Assembly (NCBI RefSeq): GCF_014805625.2
Contig: NW_023998415.1
Location: 310,001-374,000 of the forward strand
Source of the DNA: Glossina fuscipes
Taxonomy: Eukaryota; Arthropoda; Insecta; Diptera; Glossinidae
Length of the DNA: 64,000 nucleotides
Direction: 5' to 3'
How positions within the stretch are numbered: position 1 is the first letter of the stretch; every line of letters starts with the position of its first letter. Both the position numbers and the translations under genes were made by a program. This document shows positions 1-13,330 of the stretch, piece after piece. The notes under the pieces were generated by a model that saw only the letters and a list, made by a program, of their open reading frames with translations, was not told the DNA's origin and ran no database searches.

Positions 1-1002
1 ATTAAAAAATAAATCCGATTTAAAATTGCACTACTTTTTCTTTTCTCCTTCTCTTGACTTCATATAAAAATTTTTTTTGGTTGATTTTAGCTTTTTTTTA
101 ACAGGCAGGGGCAGGAGACATGGTTTAACATGTGCAAAGAATTGTGGGTTTATTTCAAACAACATATGCGCCTTTTTATGGTTTCGTATGCAATGCGTGT
201 GGGTGGAATGGCAAAATCTTCAACTTGTTCTATTATTTTTTTTTTCATTGAGAATTTTTTTAAATTTTCATTTCTTCTCGCGTTATTTCGAAACCATAAC
301 ATCATAAGACGTATACTAAATAAGTTAGTGCGTTGGTAAAGGCTAAGCGTAGAAAGTTTAGAAATATAGCCTTGATAAATAATATATACCCGATGTTAGA
401 CAGAAAAATTTAGCGACTTAGTTTGGCCATTATTAAATTGCTTAGGATGTTTCGCATTCGTGCAGATAAACATGACAAATTCCTTAAGCAAAAAAAAAAA
501 AAAACTCAATTAACTGAAACGTTTTAATCGTTAAACGTTTTTATCGTAGTCTATTATCAAGTACTGCGCGACAACGCTTGAAATAAGTCAGTTAGGGATT
601 AGTGTAGCAACCTGAAGGAAGTGCTACCATACCAGAGACTCTTAAAATGGCGGTTGCGAAAGAACTGTGGTGCTGGAAATTGCAATCCAACATCGACTTG
701 AAACAAAACTTTAAAAAAACGTTTCTTTGAAGATTTCTTTTAGCACTTTGTAGTTCCCTTAATGCTAATGCATAGAAGTAAGTTCCCTCAGTGTTAACGC
801 GTAGAAGTAACCAGTTATCACTCATTATCTTATGGTTTTACCATCCCTGACTTTCTGTACCTCTCTTTTAGACCTTAGAGCTTAAAGTATTAACGTTCCA
901 TGTTACGTAAAGGTTTTCAAAATTCGTCTAAAGCTTAATTGAAAAGGCTTCCGAGCAAATGGGTATCACTTATACACTTTACGTTTCTTATCCCGTCTAT
1001 TT
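1..1002. other. AT-rich stretch, nothing identified
   Basis: Sequence is A/T-rich with short homopolymer runs, for example A15 near 491-505. Short open frames on both strands give low-complexity or hydrophobic peptides that match no family I know. I see no splice-bounded exon or RNA gene. Confidence 0.5.
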
Positions 1003-1416
1003 ATGAACTTCAAGCGTCTTTGCCTGACTTCTTATCTTAGTATAAATTTGAGAGAAATTTTTTTCATCTTTTTTGTTTGTGTTCTTTTATTTCAGTTCAA
1101 TGTTTATTTGCTTAATAGCAATTGTTCGCAATTGCACAAAAAAAAAAAAAAAAAAAAAACGGTTTTTTGCGCACAAGTGCAAACAAATGCCGATAATGTC
1201 ACTCGTTCGATTATTAAGAAAATTTATAGTATTTTAAGCAAACTTGAAGAAATATTTGATCATAAATTTGAAACATTTAATAAAATTTTAAGTGATTCAG
1301 ACGATAATTGTGCAAAAGGTTTCTTTTTTTATCGCTCGCAAGAAATTGGTGAATATATCAAAGCTGTAGCTAGTTTCCGTGAGAGGCATCTTAATTACTT
1401 ATCACGTGTTATATAG
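1003..1416 (+). other. Unassigned open frame, possibly an exon of an unknown gene
   Basis: An open frame of 137 codons begins with an ATG at 1003 and ends at a TAG at 1414-1416. The first third is hydrophobic and the middle is a seven-lysine tract that is simply the poly(A) run at 1138-1159. The last ~75 residues look more protein-like: they are mixed, charged and helix-compatible, with a DHKFETFNK stretch and a closing SFRERHLNYLSRVI. A pyrimidine-rich run ending in AG precedes position ~1096, and another AG lies after the A-run, so the C-terminal part could be a spliced exon. I recognise no domain or family. A chance frame in AT-rich DNA is at least as likely as a gene. Confidence 0.2.
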
Positions 1417-2379
1417 AAAGCATTATTTTACTTATCGTTTCCGTACACACGTTTAATGGACGGCTATTGCTATACTTTAATAATATAAGAGCGATTTACT
1501 TAAATAATGACCAGGTAAGTGACTGAATTAAAAATTTGTTTACTTTTCGCTAATTCGGTAAAAGCAATCGGTTACGCTTGAGCATGAAGACATAATATGC
1601 CACCCGTCCGATTTAGCCCAACTGGTATTAAATAATAGAAAATAACACAAAACCGTTTAGCTCTCTCTCTCGAGTATTACTCTTATTCAAAAGGTATAAA
1701 ACCAGCTTTTACGTATTCCCACACTGGTTGATACATTGAACCTATTTATGTACGAAAGTGCAAAGATTTTTAGGCCAAGTCACTCGCATCGTTCCATTAT
1801 ACAAAATCGATCATTTTTAGGTAATTCTTAATTTTGGTGCCGCTTTTATCAAGACAGGTGTACCATCTATTGTGATATTGTTGACAATTATTGCATAAAA
1901 ACCAGTAGGAAAGTTATATTCGGCGGGGCCGAATCTCGCACACCCACCACTTTGTCTTTCGTATTCTTTTTTCCAAGTTCTCTTCTTTAATAACCATATT
2001 CTTGGTATTCTTAGGAAAGAACTAATCGCAATGTCTACCATATTCATTTTAAAATTAACCCATTGTTGGGCAGATAACATATCTTCATTTGAGGAATATA
2101 CAAAATAGTTTTAAACATTCTGCTTTGTTTGCTTTAAGATAAATGAGCATAAAAACTCAAAAAAATTAGAAAAACAAAATGCAATCATTTGGAACTTTGT
2201 GCCGGCAAGGGTTAAGATTTTCATTTTTGCAGGTAAGGAGTAGAGTGTTTCGTAAAGTAAATGTGGAAAAGTTTAGCCTTCTAACTTTAATAATTTCCGA
2301 GTAACGAGCAAGAACCCACAAATTTTCGTTCAAAAAAACTGAGTTGCGTTCAGTTTACACTACGAGCTTCCGTTCTGAT
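1417..2379. other. Non-coding stretch, nothing identified
   Basis: No exon or RNA gene is recognised. The minus-strand open frame at 1817-2080 has no known domain. A GC-rich patch at ~1920-1950 stands out from the AT background and resembles dispersed fly repeats, but I cannot name it. Confidence 0.4.
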
Positions 2380-2545
2380 CAATTTGGCCCATTTTCTATA
2401 CCAATGTTTCATTTTTGCGACCAGGAGAGTGCCAACAACACACACCACACGGACGGACAGACATATTCGTACTTTATAGCATTTCTGAAACTGCCTTTTG
2501 GGTGTTGCATATATTACGGAAAAAAACAAAATGAGTATACACTTA
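2380..2545 (+). repeat. Dispersed repeat copy with GACGGACAGAC motif
   Basis: Contains ACGGACGGACAGAC at ~2450-2463, followed about 30-50 bp later by TTTTGGGTGTTGCATATAT and a CGGAA. The same ordered modules occur at 7,190-7,300, where the motif is TTTTGGGTGTTGCACATAT, and in degenerate form at 17,510-17,600. This marks a member of the dispersed family described at 61,150-62,002. Boundaries are not determined. Confidence 0.5.
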
Positions 2546-5500
2546 TCTCACAATGGTGGGAATAACAAAGGGGATAGAAGAGTTTCATAAAAGAAAACTC
2601 GCACTAATCGCGGATCTCATTATTTGTTTACAGCTAAAACAGTACAAGAACGATGCAAAAGTGGAGGATGGCATTAAGTTGAACAGAATCTTTGCATTTT
2701 TTCAGAGGTCTTCCTCAGAAGAGGGCCTAAGCAATGAGATAACGAATATATGTGAAAAAAAGATATCGAAAGGACCGGAGATATTGCATATCCTACGAAT
2801 GGTTTAGTTATCAGAGTCAAAAACGAGTAAAAGAGAGCCACATAGGGAGAGAGAGAAGGGGAAAGTGAGAGTGAGAGTGATCCTTGAAATAATTACAGAG
2901 ACAAATTTGAAGCTTTCGACCCTGAAGACGAGAAAGATTAGAACGGAAGCTTGGAGATTGAGTTCATAGAAATTCTAAAGTATTCTATTTAAATCGGCTT
3001 AAGATAAATGAAGCCTAATTATTAATGCACAAACCTAGGCAATCGATAATTTCGTACCTTTGCATATTAATTATATCTCAGATTACATTATATGTGCAGT
3101 AACAGTTGATAACTAAGAAAGCATTTCCATGAAGACGGCATTAATGTGTGGTGGCGTAAATATAGGGATGATAAATCTGCCTTACATTGCATAATATTTT
3201 ATACTTGTATAGTAGCTTAGTATTGCATAAAAATCATAAACGGTTGAATGATGTTTAAAGCTATGGGTAGCGAATGTAAACGGACGGAGATTAATTAACA
3301 CACAACACACTAGTGAGCTATAAAATAATTCCTAGAAACATATAAAATGATAATTACTTCACTCACATGTACACACAGTTACACAAATACATAAAGGCAC
3401 TTGCACATATAAGCCCCCTGTACGAAGAAAGGTATTAGTTAATATGTTCATAATGAATACATATGAGAAGAAAACCATAAAACTGAAATTGACTTCTTCA
3501 GGGTAACCAAGCAGGATACAAGTTAAGCTGATTGGAGGCAAAAGAAAAGAGCAATGATATGAGGGAAGGAGGTGTAGTCTATTTTCTATGGTCTTTCATA
3601 ATTATTTATGTAAATTTTTTTTCTTTGTGTTTTTAGAAAATTTGCAAAGTTTTTATTATTGAAAATCTTATCTAGAAGTAAATTAATATATTGCAAAAGG
3701 AATTTTTTTTTTTGTTGTTTTTTCAATTTTTATGTCCAAAATCAAGCGCAAAGAAAAAAAAGAGGGAAAAACTTAATAAATAAATAATGACTAAAAATAA
3801 GAAGTGAGAACAGATGTAAACTTTTGGAATAAGTAAGCAAAAGTTTGATTTTTGGTTTTACTTTTTTGCTTGCTTGCTTGTGCGTGTATGCCAAAAATCA
3901 AGCAACATGTCGCATACAGATTAGCAACGATAAAAAGAAAAAAAATGAAAGCAATATAAAGAAGAAAGCGACTTCTTTTTCAAGATATATGCCCAACGAG
4001 AAAATGAGAAGAAAATTAAACCTTTGGGAGGTTAATGATTTTGGAAACTACAACCTTAACAAACACATAGCACACATTAGAAAAAGTATTTTATATGCTG
4101 ACAATATTCGCACAACCTGAATAGAAAGAAATCTAAGAGCGATTGAATATACACATTTTATATTTTAAGCTTATTTTTTTAAACAATCTCAATAGCTAGG
4201 CATCTGCCCACATAGAGACATCGATCATGGAATTATTGTATAATTAGGAAGAGAATATATAGTCTCGATTTAGGTCGAATTTTTAGGTCTCGATTGTCTT
4301 CTATATGTTATATATGCATTTAGGCAAGTCTGCATTCGTTATTACGGTTAAATTGGTGCTGATGATGATTGAAAATGATGTTCGTCGGAAGCAATAAAGT
4401 TTTATCGAAATAAATGATTCCATGATGATCAGTTGCGCTGTTTCAAAGTGAGCTTACAACCAGTCTGTGAATGTAGTGTGTAATGTGAAATTCATTTCAC
4501 AGACGCCGAGAGCAATCACTTGCATAATTACATACATACATAGAACAACATAAGATAGAATAAATATATTAAAACTTATGGAAAATTAAAGAAAATGTTT
4601 ACTGTCCTCTTCAGAGTTTCTTAATATTGCTACCAAAGTTTTTTTATATTATTTGCCAAATCTCGACAAAACTTAGTTATAATAGTATATGGGCGGACTG
4701 TGTTGACGAACGCAACGTTTCTATTCGCTTTACAGGATATTTTATTGCATTATTTAAGTTCGCTACGATGTTAAAAGTGCTTGCAACCAACCGATTAAAC
4801 TTCAGTGAAATCATAGGCTTCTTGTTGTTTTTGAAAATATTTTCCGTAATGATCCTTACTTGGTTTACATTACACTTCTCATTCGCCATCGCTTTCCATA
4901 ATCAATAGCGCATCTCCAAACTGTAGGTTTTCAAGGATTCATTCAGTCATTCGGTCACTCCCTTTTTTTAGCTTTAAAACTTCTTACCTTTTTCGTTCTC
5001 CCTTTAACGTGCAACAATCAAAAGGATTTAGTATCGCAACTACCAGCTAGATATCTGGCCAATCCCTTTGAGGTTTTGAAAGGTCGACAATTTAACTGTT
5101 TGCATCGTTTTTCTCGAAAACTCACCAAAGATTTCAAGTTTTCCAAAAAAAAGCCACTTTTTCTTGAGGAATGTCGAGCTTTTACTTTTTAGGTGAGCTC
5201 ATAGACGAAATGTATAAGCGAGACGAATAACAAGATGCACATAGGCGAGATACATAGGCGAGATGCGTAGGCGGATTTTTATGTAATTGGTGTAAATCAT
5301 CGAAATTTTTTTTGAGAGGCTCGATTGAGAGATGAAATTATCAAAAATATAGTTCAAAATTCCGAACGGAAAGTGCTTTCTCAAAGTGATCTTCCATTCC
5401 AAACGGTTTCATTCCATAAAAAGGCACCGAAATCTCAGAATAACGTTTGACGGATTGTATACCTCTTATTGACGCGTGAGATTGAATTTCGGATGAAACT

Positions 5501-7080
5501 TTCCTCTTCAATTCCCTGGACTTATTGACCGATATGCTGTCATATTTTTTTTTTACATTTGCATAATCTATCGTTGCTAAGTATGCATAGGTGACTACTT
5601 ATACGTTTCTTTCGCAAAAATTCAATTAACTGGGTTCAGCTTAGCTAATCAAACTGCTACTTTGTGGGACTTGTGGTAGCTATTTATGGAAAATTATGGA
5701 GATTAAGGAGATATATGTCTATACTCTGGTCACAGATGTAAAGAATTGTTGTAAGCCTTAAAAAAAGTCATGATAGCTTAAAAAGCCGAAACTAACTAAG
5801 AATTTTAAAATATTTTTTATCAAAAGGCTACAGACTATAGCAGATAAGATTATTTTCTCTCTTATTGACTTGAGCTAACTTAAAATGGTGATTTCTTTGT
5901 ATTTATGTTAGAAGGTGAGTATGAGTATCGTTTCAAGTATCATTTTTTCTCTATAATTTTAAGTGTAAATTGTTTTGTATTCAATTTTTAATGAATGAAC
6001 AAAATGATCCACACGAAGAAAAACTCTTCTTTTTTCCCTTTGTAGACTCTTGCCACTGTTGATAGCTACTCTTATATGCGACTTTAGTGTGAAGTTGTTT
6101 TGTTTTTTTTTTGCTTTTTTATGCTTAATGCTACTGATGTTTATCTATTAAAGAGTAGAAAGAAAGAAAATAATCGTTGCGATGATTATTTCAAGCACGC
6201 TTCACATTTCCGCTTTTATTTATTTATTTATTTTTTTATTCCTTTAAATGTTTTTTCTAAGCATCTTTTTTATTAAAATTTTCTACTTGCATTTGCTATA
6301 CCCAGGTTTTTCCTTAAGAATTAAAAAAAAAAAGTATTAATTTAATTTGTTATTTTTGTTTCTATTTATATTTTAGATATAGATTTTATCAAAATTTGTC
6401 ACATCCTTCCCTCTAGACAAGATATCCTTTTGGCGCATAACAAATTTATTAATGGGTTTTTTAACTTCATCGTAATGTTGTTTGTAATCAACAAATATTT
6501 TAATTTGTCCGCCAAACTAACCAATATTCCGATCTGGCTATAGAACTAAATTTGTTTGGTTAGTATTACTGATTACATTTTATTTACTAGCATCGCAACT
6601 GCTTTTTGAAATAGGATTTTCCGCTTGTTTGGCTGCTTGAATCGAGCCATATTCACTTATTTAAGTATTGAAATTTAACATAATGTGTTCCATAAATTTA
6701 AAAAAAAGATTAGTTTAAGAAAATGCGTGCACTTTAAAATTCAATTATGGCGGACTAGGTGAGATGTCTAATCAATAGGTTACATGCGAAATTTCTAAAC
6801 TTTGCTTTGTTAAATGAAAACTAGCAATAAATTTGATCTTGGGGATATCGAATTCGTATGTACCCGTCCCTTGATTATGTTTGTTTAAGCGAAAAACACA
6901 AAGCGAGGTTTGATTCCAAAAATGTACAAATGACAGATATCCTGGCTTGTAGGTAACCGACATATGTACACCGTCAGTTTTACGGTTACGGTATACGATT
7001 AATATACAAAACATTTCCATACACATATCCTGGCTTTGAGGGGAGTAATCATAATTTATTTTATAATTTGATTGGATTTA
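2546..7080. other. Long AT-rich non-coding stretch
   Basis: No recognisable exon. The open frame at 2553-2807 (84 codons) has no family signature. The frame at 4627-4908 is hydrophobic. A short tandem microrepeat of a TAGGCGAGAT-type unit occurs at ~5236-5275. Purine-rich GAGA tracts occur at ~2845-2880. Otherwise I see nothing. Confidence 0.45.
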
Positions 7081-7089
7081 TGAATTGAT

Positions 7090-7300
7090 CTTACGAGTCC
7101 TTGAGTCAAAAAAAAAAAACGCTTCAGTGTAGCAAATTCCATTAAAATATCTCAAAAATGTCCGGCTTATAGGTTGAACACAAGAAAACAATGCAAATAG
7201 ATGGCCTGACAGACAGACAAACTTCTATCGGCATAATAAAAAATGGGCCTATCGCAAACTTTTTGGGTGTTGCACATATCTGCGGAAGCTTAATGCACCT
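7090..7300 (+). repeat. Dispersed GACAGACAGAC-family repeat copy
   Basis: The order of modules is an AAATTCCATTAAAATATCTC block, TAGGTTGAACACAAG, then GACAGACAGAC, then TTTTGGGTGTTGCACATAT and a GCGGAAGCTTAATGCA end. The same module order is seen at 17,440-17,620 and, in reverse, at 43,370-43,600. It is not coding. The nature of the element is unknown. Confidence 0.6.
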
Positions 7301-7439
7301 CTTTTATCACCGTTGGTATAATGAGATCTTATTGGGAACTGAAAACGTACCTTAGAGGGCTAAGTATACTATACCATGTTATGGCCACATAGAAACTTCT
7401 TTTTAATGAAAAAGTTTATATGAGAAGGGCTCCAGTAAC

Positions 7440-7570
7440 GTTCCTTCTTGGTCCTACACTTGTTACTGAACTAAATTTTATCAAAATATCTTAAATATTG
7501 CGATCTACAGGTTATACGGGAAAATTCGTGGGCAGGTAGGCTTAAATCGATTAAGTTAATTATTCAATTA
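7440..7570 (+). repeat. Second nearby copy of the dispersed repeat, degenerate
   Basis: ACTAAATTTTATCAAAATATC, a TACAGGTTATACG block and GGCTTAAATCGATT occur in the same order as in the element copies ending at 46,330 and 61,910. The GACGGACAGAC core is eroded to GGGCAGGTAGGC. Confidence 0.45.
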
Positions 7571-9537
7571 TTCAATTCAGTCTCTCTTCTTCTCTAGTCC
7601 CTATTAATGTAAAGTTTAAAATTGTGTTGGAATTATCTTTGGTTTCGTAAGGCAGTTAAATTTTATTTACGTCGAAAGTTACGCTGCCGTAGCTTGTTAC
7701 GCTTACATCGCTGATCTTAGTGAAGCGTGCTTTTTTTTTAAATTTGAATAATGCTTGTTATGCACATACGTCGTATATGAATACGCGATAGACATGAAAA
7801 AAATCTAATTTGAATATGATATAGTCCTTATTTTTTACATATTTTGAATTTATTCGAAATCTTCTTTTATTTTTTTTTTTTAGAAAGGTTTAAAACTTGT
7901 TCTTGAAAGTCAAGTAAGGAAACAATTTCCAGCTAGGGAAAGTGTGCCACCAATTCCTTGTCGTATATACTTGAAGAAGTTTTCCACATACTTTAAAGCT
8001 ACTAGCTGCCGCCCATAGTGCGATTAAATTTTATACCTTTAAGGAAAAGTTCAATTAATTTTTTGCCTTATTTTTTTCAAATACAACTTTATTGCGTGGA
8101 AAAATTTTTTGTTATGATAATCAGTATATGCAAGGGTCACCCAACTGAATGATAGTAAGACTTAACATGTCATAAAATATTTATAAAAATATTACAGTAC
8201 TCTTATCCATAAAAAGTAAAAGAATCTTTAAGCTTATCTTTTATGAAAGTTCAAGATAATGATAAGTAAAACGAGTGTGTTGGTCAGTAATTGCGGTTAA
8301 ACGCAATTTAAAAGGTTTAAAGGTTCATAGGTAAGGTTTTAGCCTTGCTCTAATGTTATTAAAGGCTAAGCCAAATGGCATGAATACAATATATAATGGT
8401 CAATAAAAAACCGAAAGAGAGTGAATAAACAAACAAATAAAGAGGATTTAGTTTAAGGCCTAAAATAATCATATAAGTACACAAAATAAAGATGAACAAG
8501 ATGAGAGTACACGACTGATACTCATCGAATGAAAGGTAACGAAAAGCAAATAACGACGCACTTATACATACTTATATAAAACATAGCAAGGAAAATACTA
8601 TTTTTTATAGGTAGCGGTAACTGTAACGGTAATTGTATTAATATCAAATAAACAAAACAAAATGCAAGAAAAGGTCTCATTTATGCAAGAAAAACAATAT
8701 AAAACAGCATGAAAGGAGAAGCAAACAATATCTGAGCAGAAAGTGAAAAGCGAAAAGGTATACAAATATGTATAAACAATTCCAAATAGAATCGCTCGTA
8801 GACAGGTCATCAGCATTTTAGAAGCACCATGAACATCAGTTTCATCGGCACTGTTATTATTATTATTATCTTTAGGCCATAAACATATATATATATATGT
8901 ATATATATATAAGTGTAAGTCAGAGTGCAAGGACCAAGAATATTTGCACATAAATAAATAATATTTATTTTAACTTTGGGAATACTTTACCGGACAGAAC
9001 ATTGATCATAAAAATTCCAAGAAATATAATAAAAGCTGGTCGCAAGTGCATGGCAAGTTGAAGTTGATTATAACGCTTACGGTCATCATCACAATAAAAT
9101 AGATGCAAAAAGTAGAGCAGAAAAATTTAAGAAAAACTAACAACGAACATAAACCACCACTAGCACTACCACAGCAACCACGACCGTACATTTCCCATAG
9201 CATGCAATAAGAAAATGCTGTAAATTATTTCAATAGTCCGAATAATGGCAGAGAAGACAGAGAGGGAGAGAGAAATAGAGAAGGAAAACAAAGGAAATAA
9301 TAACAAAAATAGTATCGAATTTAGCTTAGCAGGGTCAGCCATATACGTGTTGTTGTGGTTGTTGTTATTGTTGTTATTGTTGCTATGTTATGTTAACAGA
9401 TGAAAGTGCTAATATTACATCATCTGTGGCAGTAATATTGAAGATGATGACCTCTCTTACTTGTACATATCACTTGAAATTGTCCTTTAGTTTTTCTTTT
9501 TTGTATTTGCACTACTTATATACGTAATATATATACA

Positions 9538-9568
<31 letters not shown>

Positions 9569-10532
9569 CACCTCCTTGTTAAACATTACTTAATAGGCTT
9601 CGACACATTGATGGCTTTTCATCGACGTCGTTTTTGTGTTCCACTCTTTCTCTTCCTATTTTGGCCGCATTGCATTTCAGCTCATACTTACACATATATA
9701 TATCCTCTAGGGATAACAATTTTTATTGATGGAAGGACATCAATGTGGATGATATGTTCATGACCATGATGTTACTAATGTTACTGTAACTAAAAACTTA
9801 AAATGCTACACATATTCGTGCATCTGCAGGTGTGTATGTGCGTATGAGTTTGTTGTGACATTTTATGAGGTCCCTTTAGAGCTGACAGTGCACGAAAAAC
9901 TAATTGAATTTGAAAAGTGCTGAACAATGTTATTCGATTAAAACACTACAATTTTTCCTCCTTTATCTACTTTTTTCCCTTTTTTTCCAAAATAAACTTT
10001 CTGGTCAAATTTTATGCCAAATGGTTTCGTTAAAGCTTCCCTGTGCTGAAAGAATTATCAGCTTCTTCGCACGATCATTTTAAGATATCAATTTTATGAA
10101 TTGAAATAAACTTAACAAAGAAGACAGACGACGAGATTATATTGATTTTGTCATCATTTGGTCGTAATAAATTCCCTGATACGCGAACAGTTGTCTGCTT
10201 TGCATAAAAGTGGCTGAGTATTGACTTGATCTTACTTTTGACAGAAAGAAACAAGTTAACGAAAACACTTAGCATCACCTTAATGAAGAACCGTACACCA
10301 GGGTCGGCAAAATGCGGCTAGTAAGCCCGCACATGGTTTTTTCTATCTTTGGATGCAACACCTGAACAGTTAGAGATTGCAAAGTCTGGTAATTAGAGGC
10401 ACATGAGTTTTTTTCCTGTTTACGTAGTTTACGTAATTTGACATTAAAATTTGGCAACAATAATATAGAACTTGTACACAGTCGCAGGCACTACATTATG
10501 TCATTGCTGCTTCAGTACAAACTTATGATCCG
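7571..10532. other. Non-coding stretch with microsatellites
   Basis: No exon recognised. Holds a (TA)n tract at 9538-9562, a GTTGTT/TTGTTA-type run at ~9348-9385, and an AT dinucleotide tract at ~8885-8912. Open frames on the minus strand at 8598-8951 and 9006-9203 are low-complexity. Confidence 0.5.
9538..9562. repeat. (TA)n microsatellite
   Basis: Uninterrupted alternating TA tract of about 25 bp. Likely length-polymorphic. Confidence 0.9.
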
Positions 10533-10801
10533 CATGAGTAGTCTGGTAGGTAAGAATCGCAACTGCCAAGTCAGCGTTCGCACGTCCAAATTTTAAGCGC
10601 GGTAGAATTTACTTTGATCGTAGCTGTAGTGAATAGTTAGCTGGTGAAAGCGTACCACTTACCAATTGTGTAGACTCTGGCTAGATTATGGCTATCACGT
10701 CCCTATCTCTTTCTTTTCCGCATTTTTTTGTGATCGTTACACGCATAGTTGATATCCATTGAGCAATTGGTACCAATTCGATGAGAAAAAGCGGAGGGTT
10801 T
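10533..10801 (+). mobile_element. tRNA-derived SINE-like element, divergent copy
   Basis: Shares ordered blocks with the copy at 31,484-31,760: a GAGTAG...GGTAGGTAAG head, CAAGTCAGCGTTCGCA, GCGGTAGAATTTACTTTG, GATCGTAGCTGTAGTGA, the CCCTATCTCTTTC pyrimidine block, and a TACACG...ATATCCATTGAG end. The pol III B box is degraded here (CGTCCAAATTT) but is intact in the 31.5-kb copy. Length is about 270 bp. I see no poly(A) or AAT tail at the 3' end. Confidence 0.6.
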
Positions 10802-12590
10802 CACAAATACGCGAATATCCCCGAAATTTAAAATAAATAAAAATTACATGGAACATGAATGTAGTTCAAAAAGTTAGTTGGAATCTGAAACGATTCAGTT
10901 ATGTCCATCGGTTCGTATCTCTACCGGCCTGATTGGCTCCCACGATTCCCATAATGCATTTGTATTCATTCGATTGTCTGCGCTTTCATTGCTATTGGAA
11001 TGGTCACGGTCGCGAGTATTGCGATAGTAAATTAAAACTTGGCATAAATAAAGTTAGTTAGATCAAATCTGGATATGGGAAAAAACGTCTAATTTACAAT
11101 GAATGGTCTACAACTTACTGAAAATATCATTTAGAAGTATTTGTACGATTAATGTCAAAATTATCGTAATGCGCTAACGGACAAGTTAAGTGCGTGCAGT
11201 ACGCTTTGTTTCGAGGTAAAGAATATAAAATATTAACTTCAGGGAGAAAATTATTGCTTATTTGTTTAATTTTGAGAATTACTTCCTTCATTTTTAAACA
11301 ACTGCTGATAATTCTTATGTTTATTATCAACATTACCAATAATGCATCGAAGCACTTAAACGCACGCAACACATATTCTCGAATGTTGCGTATGGTTTGA
11401 TGCAGTTAATGCATCCCTTCGATTGGGTGGATAAGGAAATTTACGAAAAAAAAGTCGAAATTTCCACAATAAAGCAATAAATACATAATTCGGATTATCC
11501 ACACCCTAATGTTTATATTGAAAATCCATTACCGCAAAAACCACTTGCCGTCACTACTAGCTCTGATATGTACCTTACGCGACCAACAACCGAAGAAGAA
11601 AAAATAAACTGTTTTTGGTTACTTTTTTATTCGTTTTGAACTCCCAGGGAATATATGTAAAAAATATAAGCGACACACAATAAACAAAATTGTAACACTT
11701 GACAGAACAAATCCTGCAAAAATTGTAAGATTTCTTCACTTCAAGTATACAAAAAAAAAAAAAAAAAAAACGAAAAAAAAACGAAAAAAAAACAAAATAA
11801 CATTTGGCTCGGTACATAATTCACGGTTATAAGCCGGGCAAAGGAGTTGTTCGGCTTTTGTTATTATGATGATGGTGTGGAATAATATTTTTTCTTATTA
11901 TTATAAGAGTATGTTGAAAAAAAGGGTAACTTTTTTGCTAAAACGAAAAAACATTCCAATTCAGAGTTCATAAGTAATATTGTCAGATTATACCAATGCA
12001 CGCACGCCTTTAAAAATATGCTTTTTTTTGGCATGTTGCCGCGTTCTTCTTCTTTGCGGTAGTGCTTCATGAAAAATTTATGTTAAAGATTCTCTGTAGA
12101 CTGGAGGGTGAAAATTAGCAAAGCCAAAGGAAGAATAAAAAAACAAGGCAACAAAAATAAAAAAAAATAAAAAAAAAAAAACTGATTTGCGAAAAAATAT
12201 TTGGCAAAAAATTGACAACCAATCACTGATAGCATTTACATAATATTTTGTGTAAATATGCTTTGATTGCCACCACAAACTAGCGGTAGAGGTTCAATCA
12301 ATTTTGGCGAATTAAAAATATCTGTAGGTAAAATATACACATACTCACTATGTACATTTAAAGCATATAAAAATAGTCTAAACATCAAATAGTGAATGAA
12401 TTTAAGATTTCCACCGGGTCCTTCTTTAGCACTTATGGTATAAAAGATCTAAGGCACATACTCAAACAAAGCTTCTGGGAAATGACACACTTATATACAG
12501 CTTATAAAGCGAATGATGTGTAGATATGTGTATGTGTGTGTGTGTCTGTGTATGTTTTTTGCCATGCGAGCAAGAACTAGAAATTTTTTG
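10802..12590. other. Non-coding stretch
   Basis: A/T-rich. Contains a long A-rich tract at ~11751-11800 and other A runs near 12,150-12,180. No exon or TE protein segment recognised. Confidence 0.5.
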
Positions 12591-12599
12591 GAGATACTC

Positions 12600-13300
12600 C
12601 CTGGCCGTAATCATGGTGCCTACGTACTAAACCTACCGCCCCACATACTTCGTCGTCCATTGCCCTCACGGGAGTACAGCGTTAGGCACTACTTCACGTA
12701 GGTTGGTCGCAGTAAGTGCTCTACGTCCGGTGGGACCTTAGTGATTTCTTTTATTGATTTCTACCGGCACTTCTCTCTACGAGCTGTCTATACTATCTTA
12801 GTCCTTGTAGTGCCTCGTTCGCAATGTTGTCTTTTTCACGGTTTTCAGCCAAGGCGTCTAATGTCTCCTGCGGAGCTTATCTAGGCAGACCATACGCCAC
12901 AATTCTTGGACACTTAACCATCGAATAGTCCAAATACTCTTCCATCCTCGCACAACTCGGGCATATTGGTGAACTATCATATTCGAATCTGCGTAGATAA
13001 TTCTGGAACCCACCATGGCCAGTTAGGAACTGAGGCGATATTCTACCTCTTTCATCGTGCTAGATGCCGGATCATTTTTGTCAACCGCTTCTTCTTCTTG
13101 AGCGGGGATCCTTGCGCCTACTCTCCGTGTCCCTTGTCGTACGCATGTCGTATCTCATCTGCCAGGGTATCGATTGGGAACAGTCCTGCACTAGGGCCTC
13201 CTCTTCCTTAATGATTCGGAAGCCGTATATCTGCCTAAGCGCCATGAGGCAATATATCCCGCCATCTACATTTACGTTACATTTCAGCATACACTGGATT
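12600..13300 (-). mobile_element. R1-clade non-LTR retrotransposon 3' relic
   Basis: Read on the minus strand, this block encodes pieces of the C-terminus of an R1-type ORF2. At ~13,168-13,121 the frame reads TLADEIRHAYDKGHGE, preceded in another frame at ~13,240 by ALRQIYGFRIIKEEE. At ~13,036-12,900 it reads LTGHGGFQNYLRRFEYDSSP, then ICPSCARMEE and a KCPRI segment. That is the typical LTGHGCF motif followed by a Cys/His cluster, here with the His lost. The 12.6-12.9 kb part is GC-rich and probably 3' UTR. Several frameshifts and stops show it is dead, and the reverse transcriptase and endonuclease are absent (5' truncation). The shadow frames on the plus strand are not genes. R1-clade assignment rests on motif order and is fairly secure; the exact family is unknown. 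Confidence 0.75.
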
Positions 13301-13330
13301 TTAGTCCAGGATGACGAATGAAACTACTGT

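Noticed and set aside
1817..2080. Minus-strand open frame with a GGCARFGPAEY-like segment
   Set aside because: No family recognised. The GC-rich patch looks like a dispersed repeat and not an exon.
5236..5275. Short regularly spaced repeats suggestive of a CRISPR-like array
   Set aside because: Only about 2.5 imperfect ~13-bp units with no spacers, in a eukaryotic genome. It is a simple tandem repeat.
12966..13321. Overlapping plus-strand open frames
   Set aside because: They are antisense shadows of the minus-strand R1-clade LINE relic.
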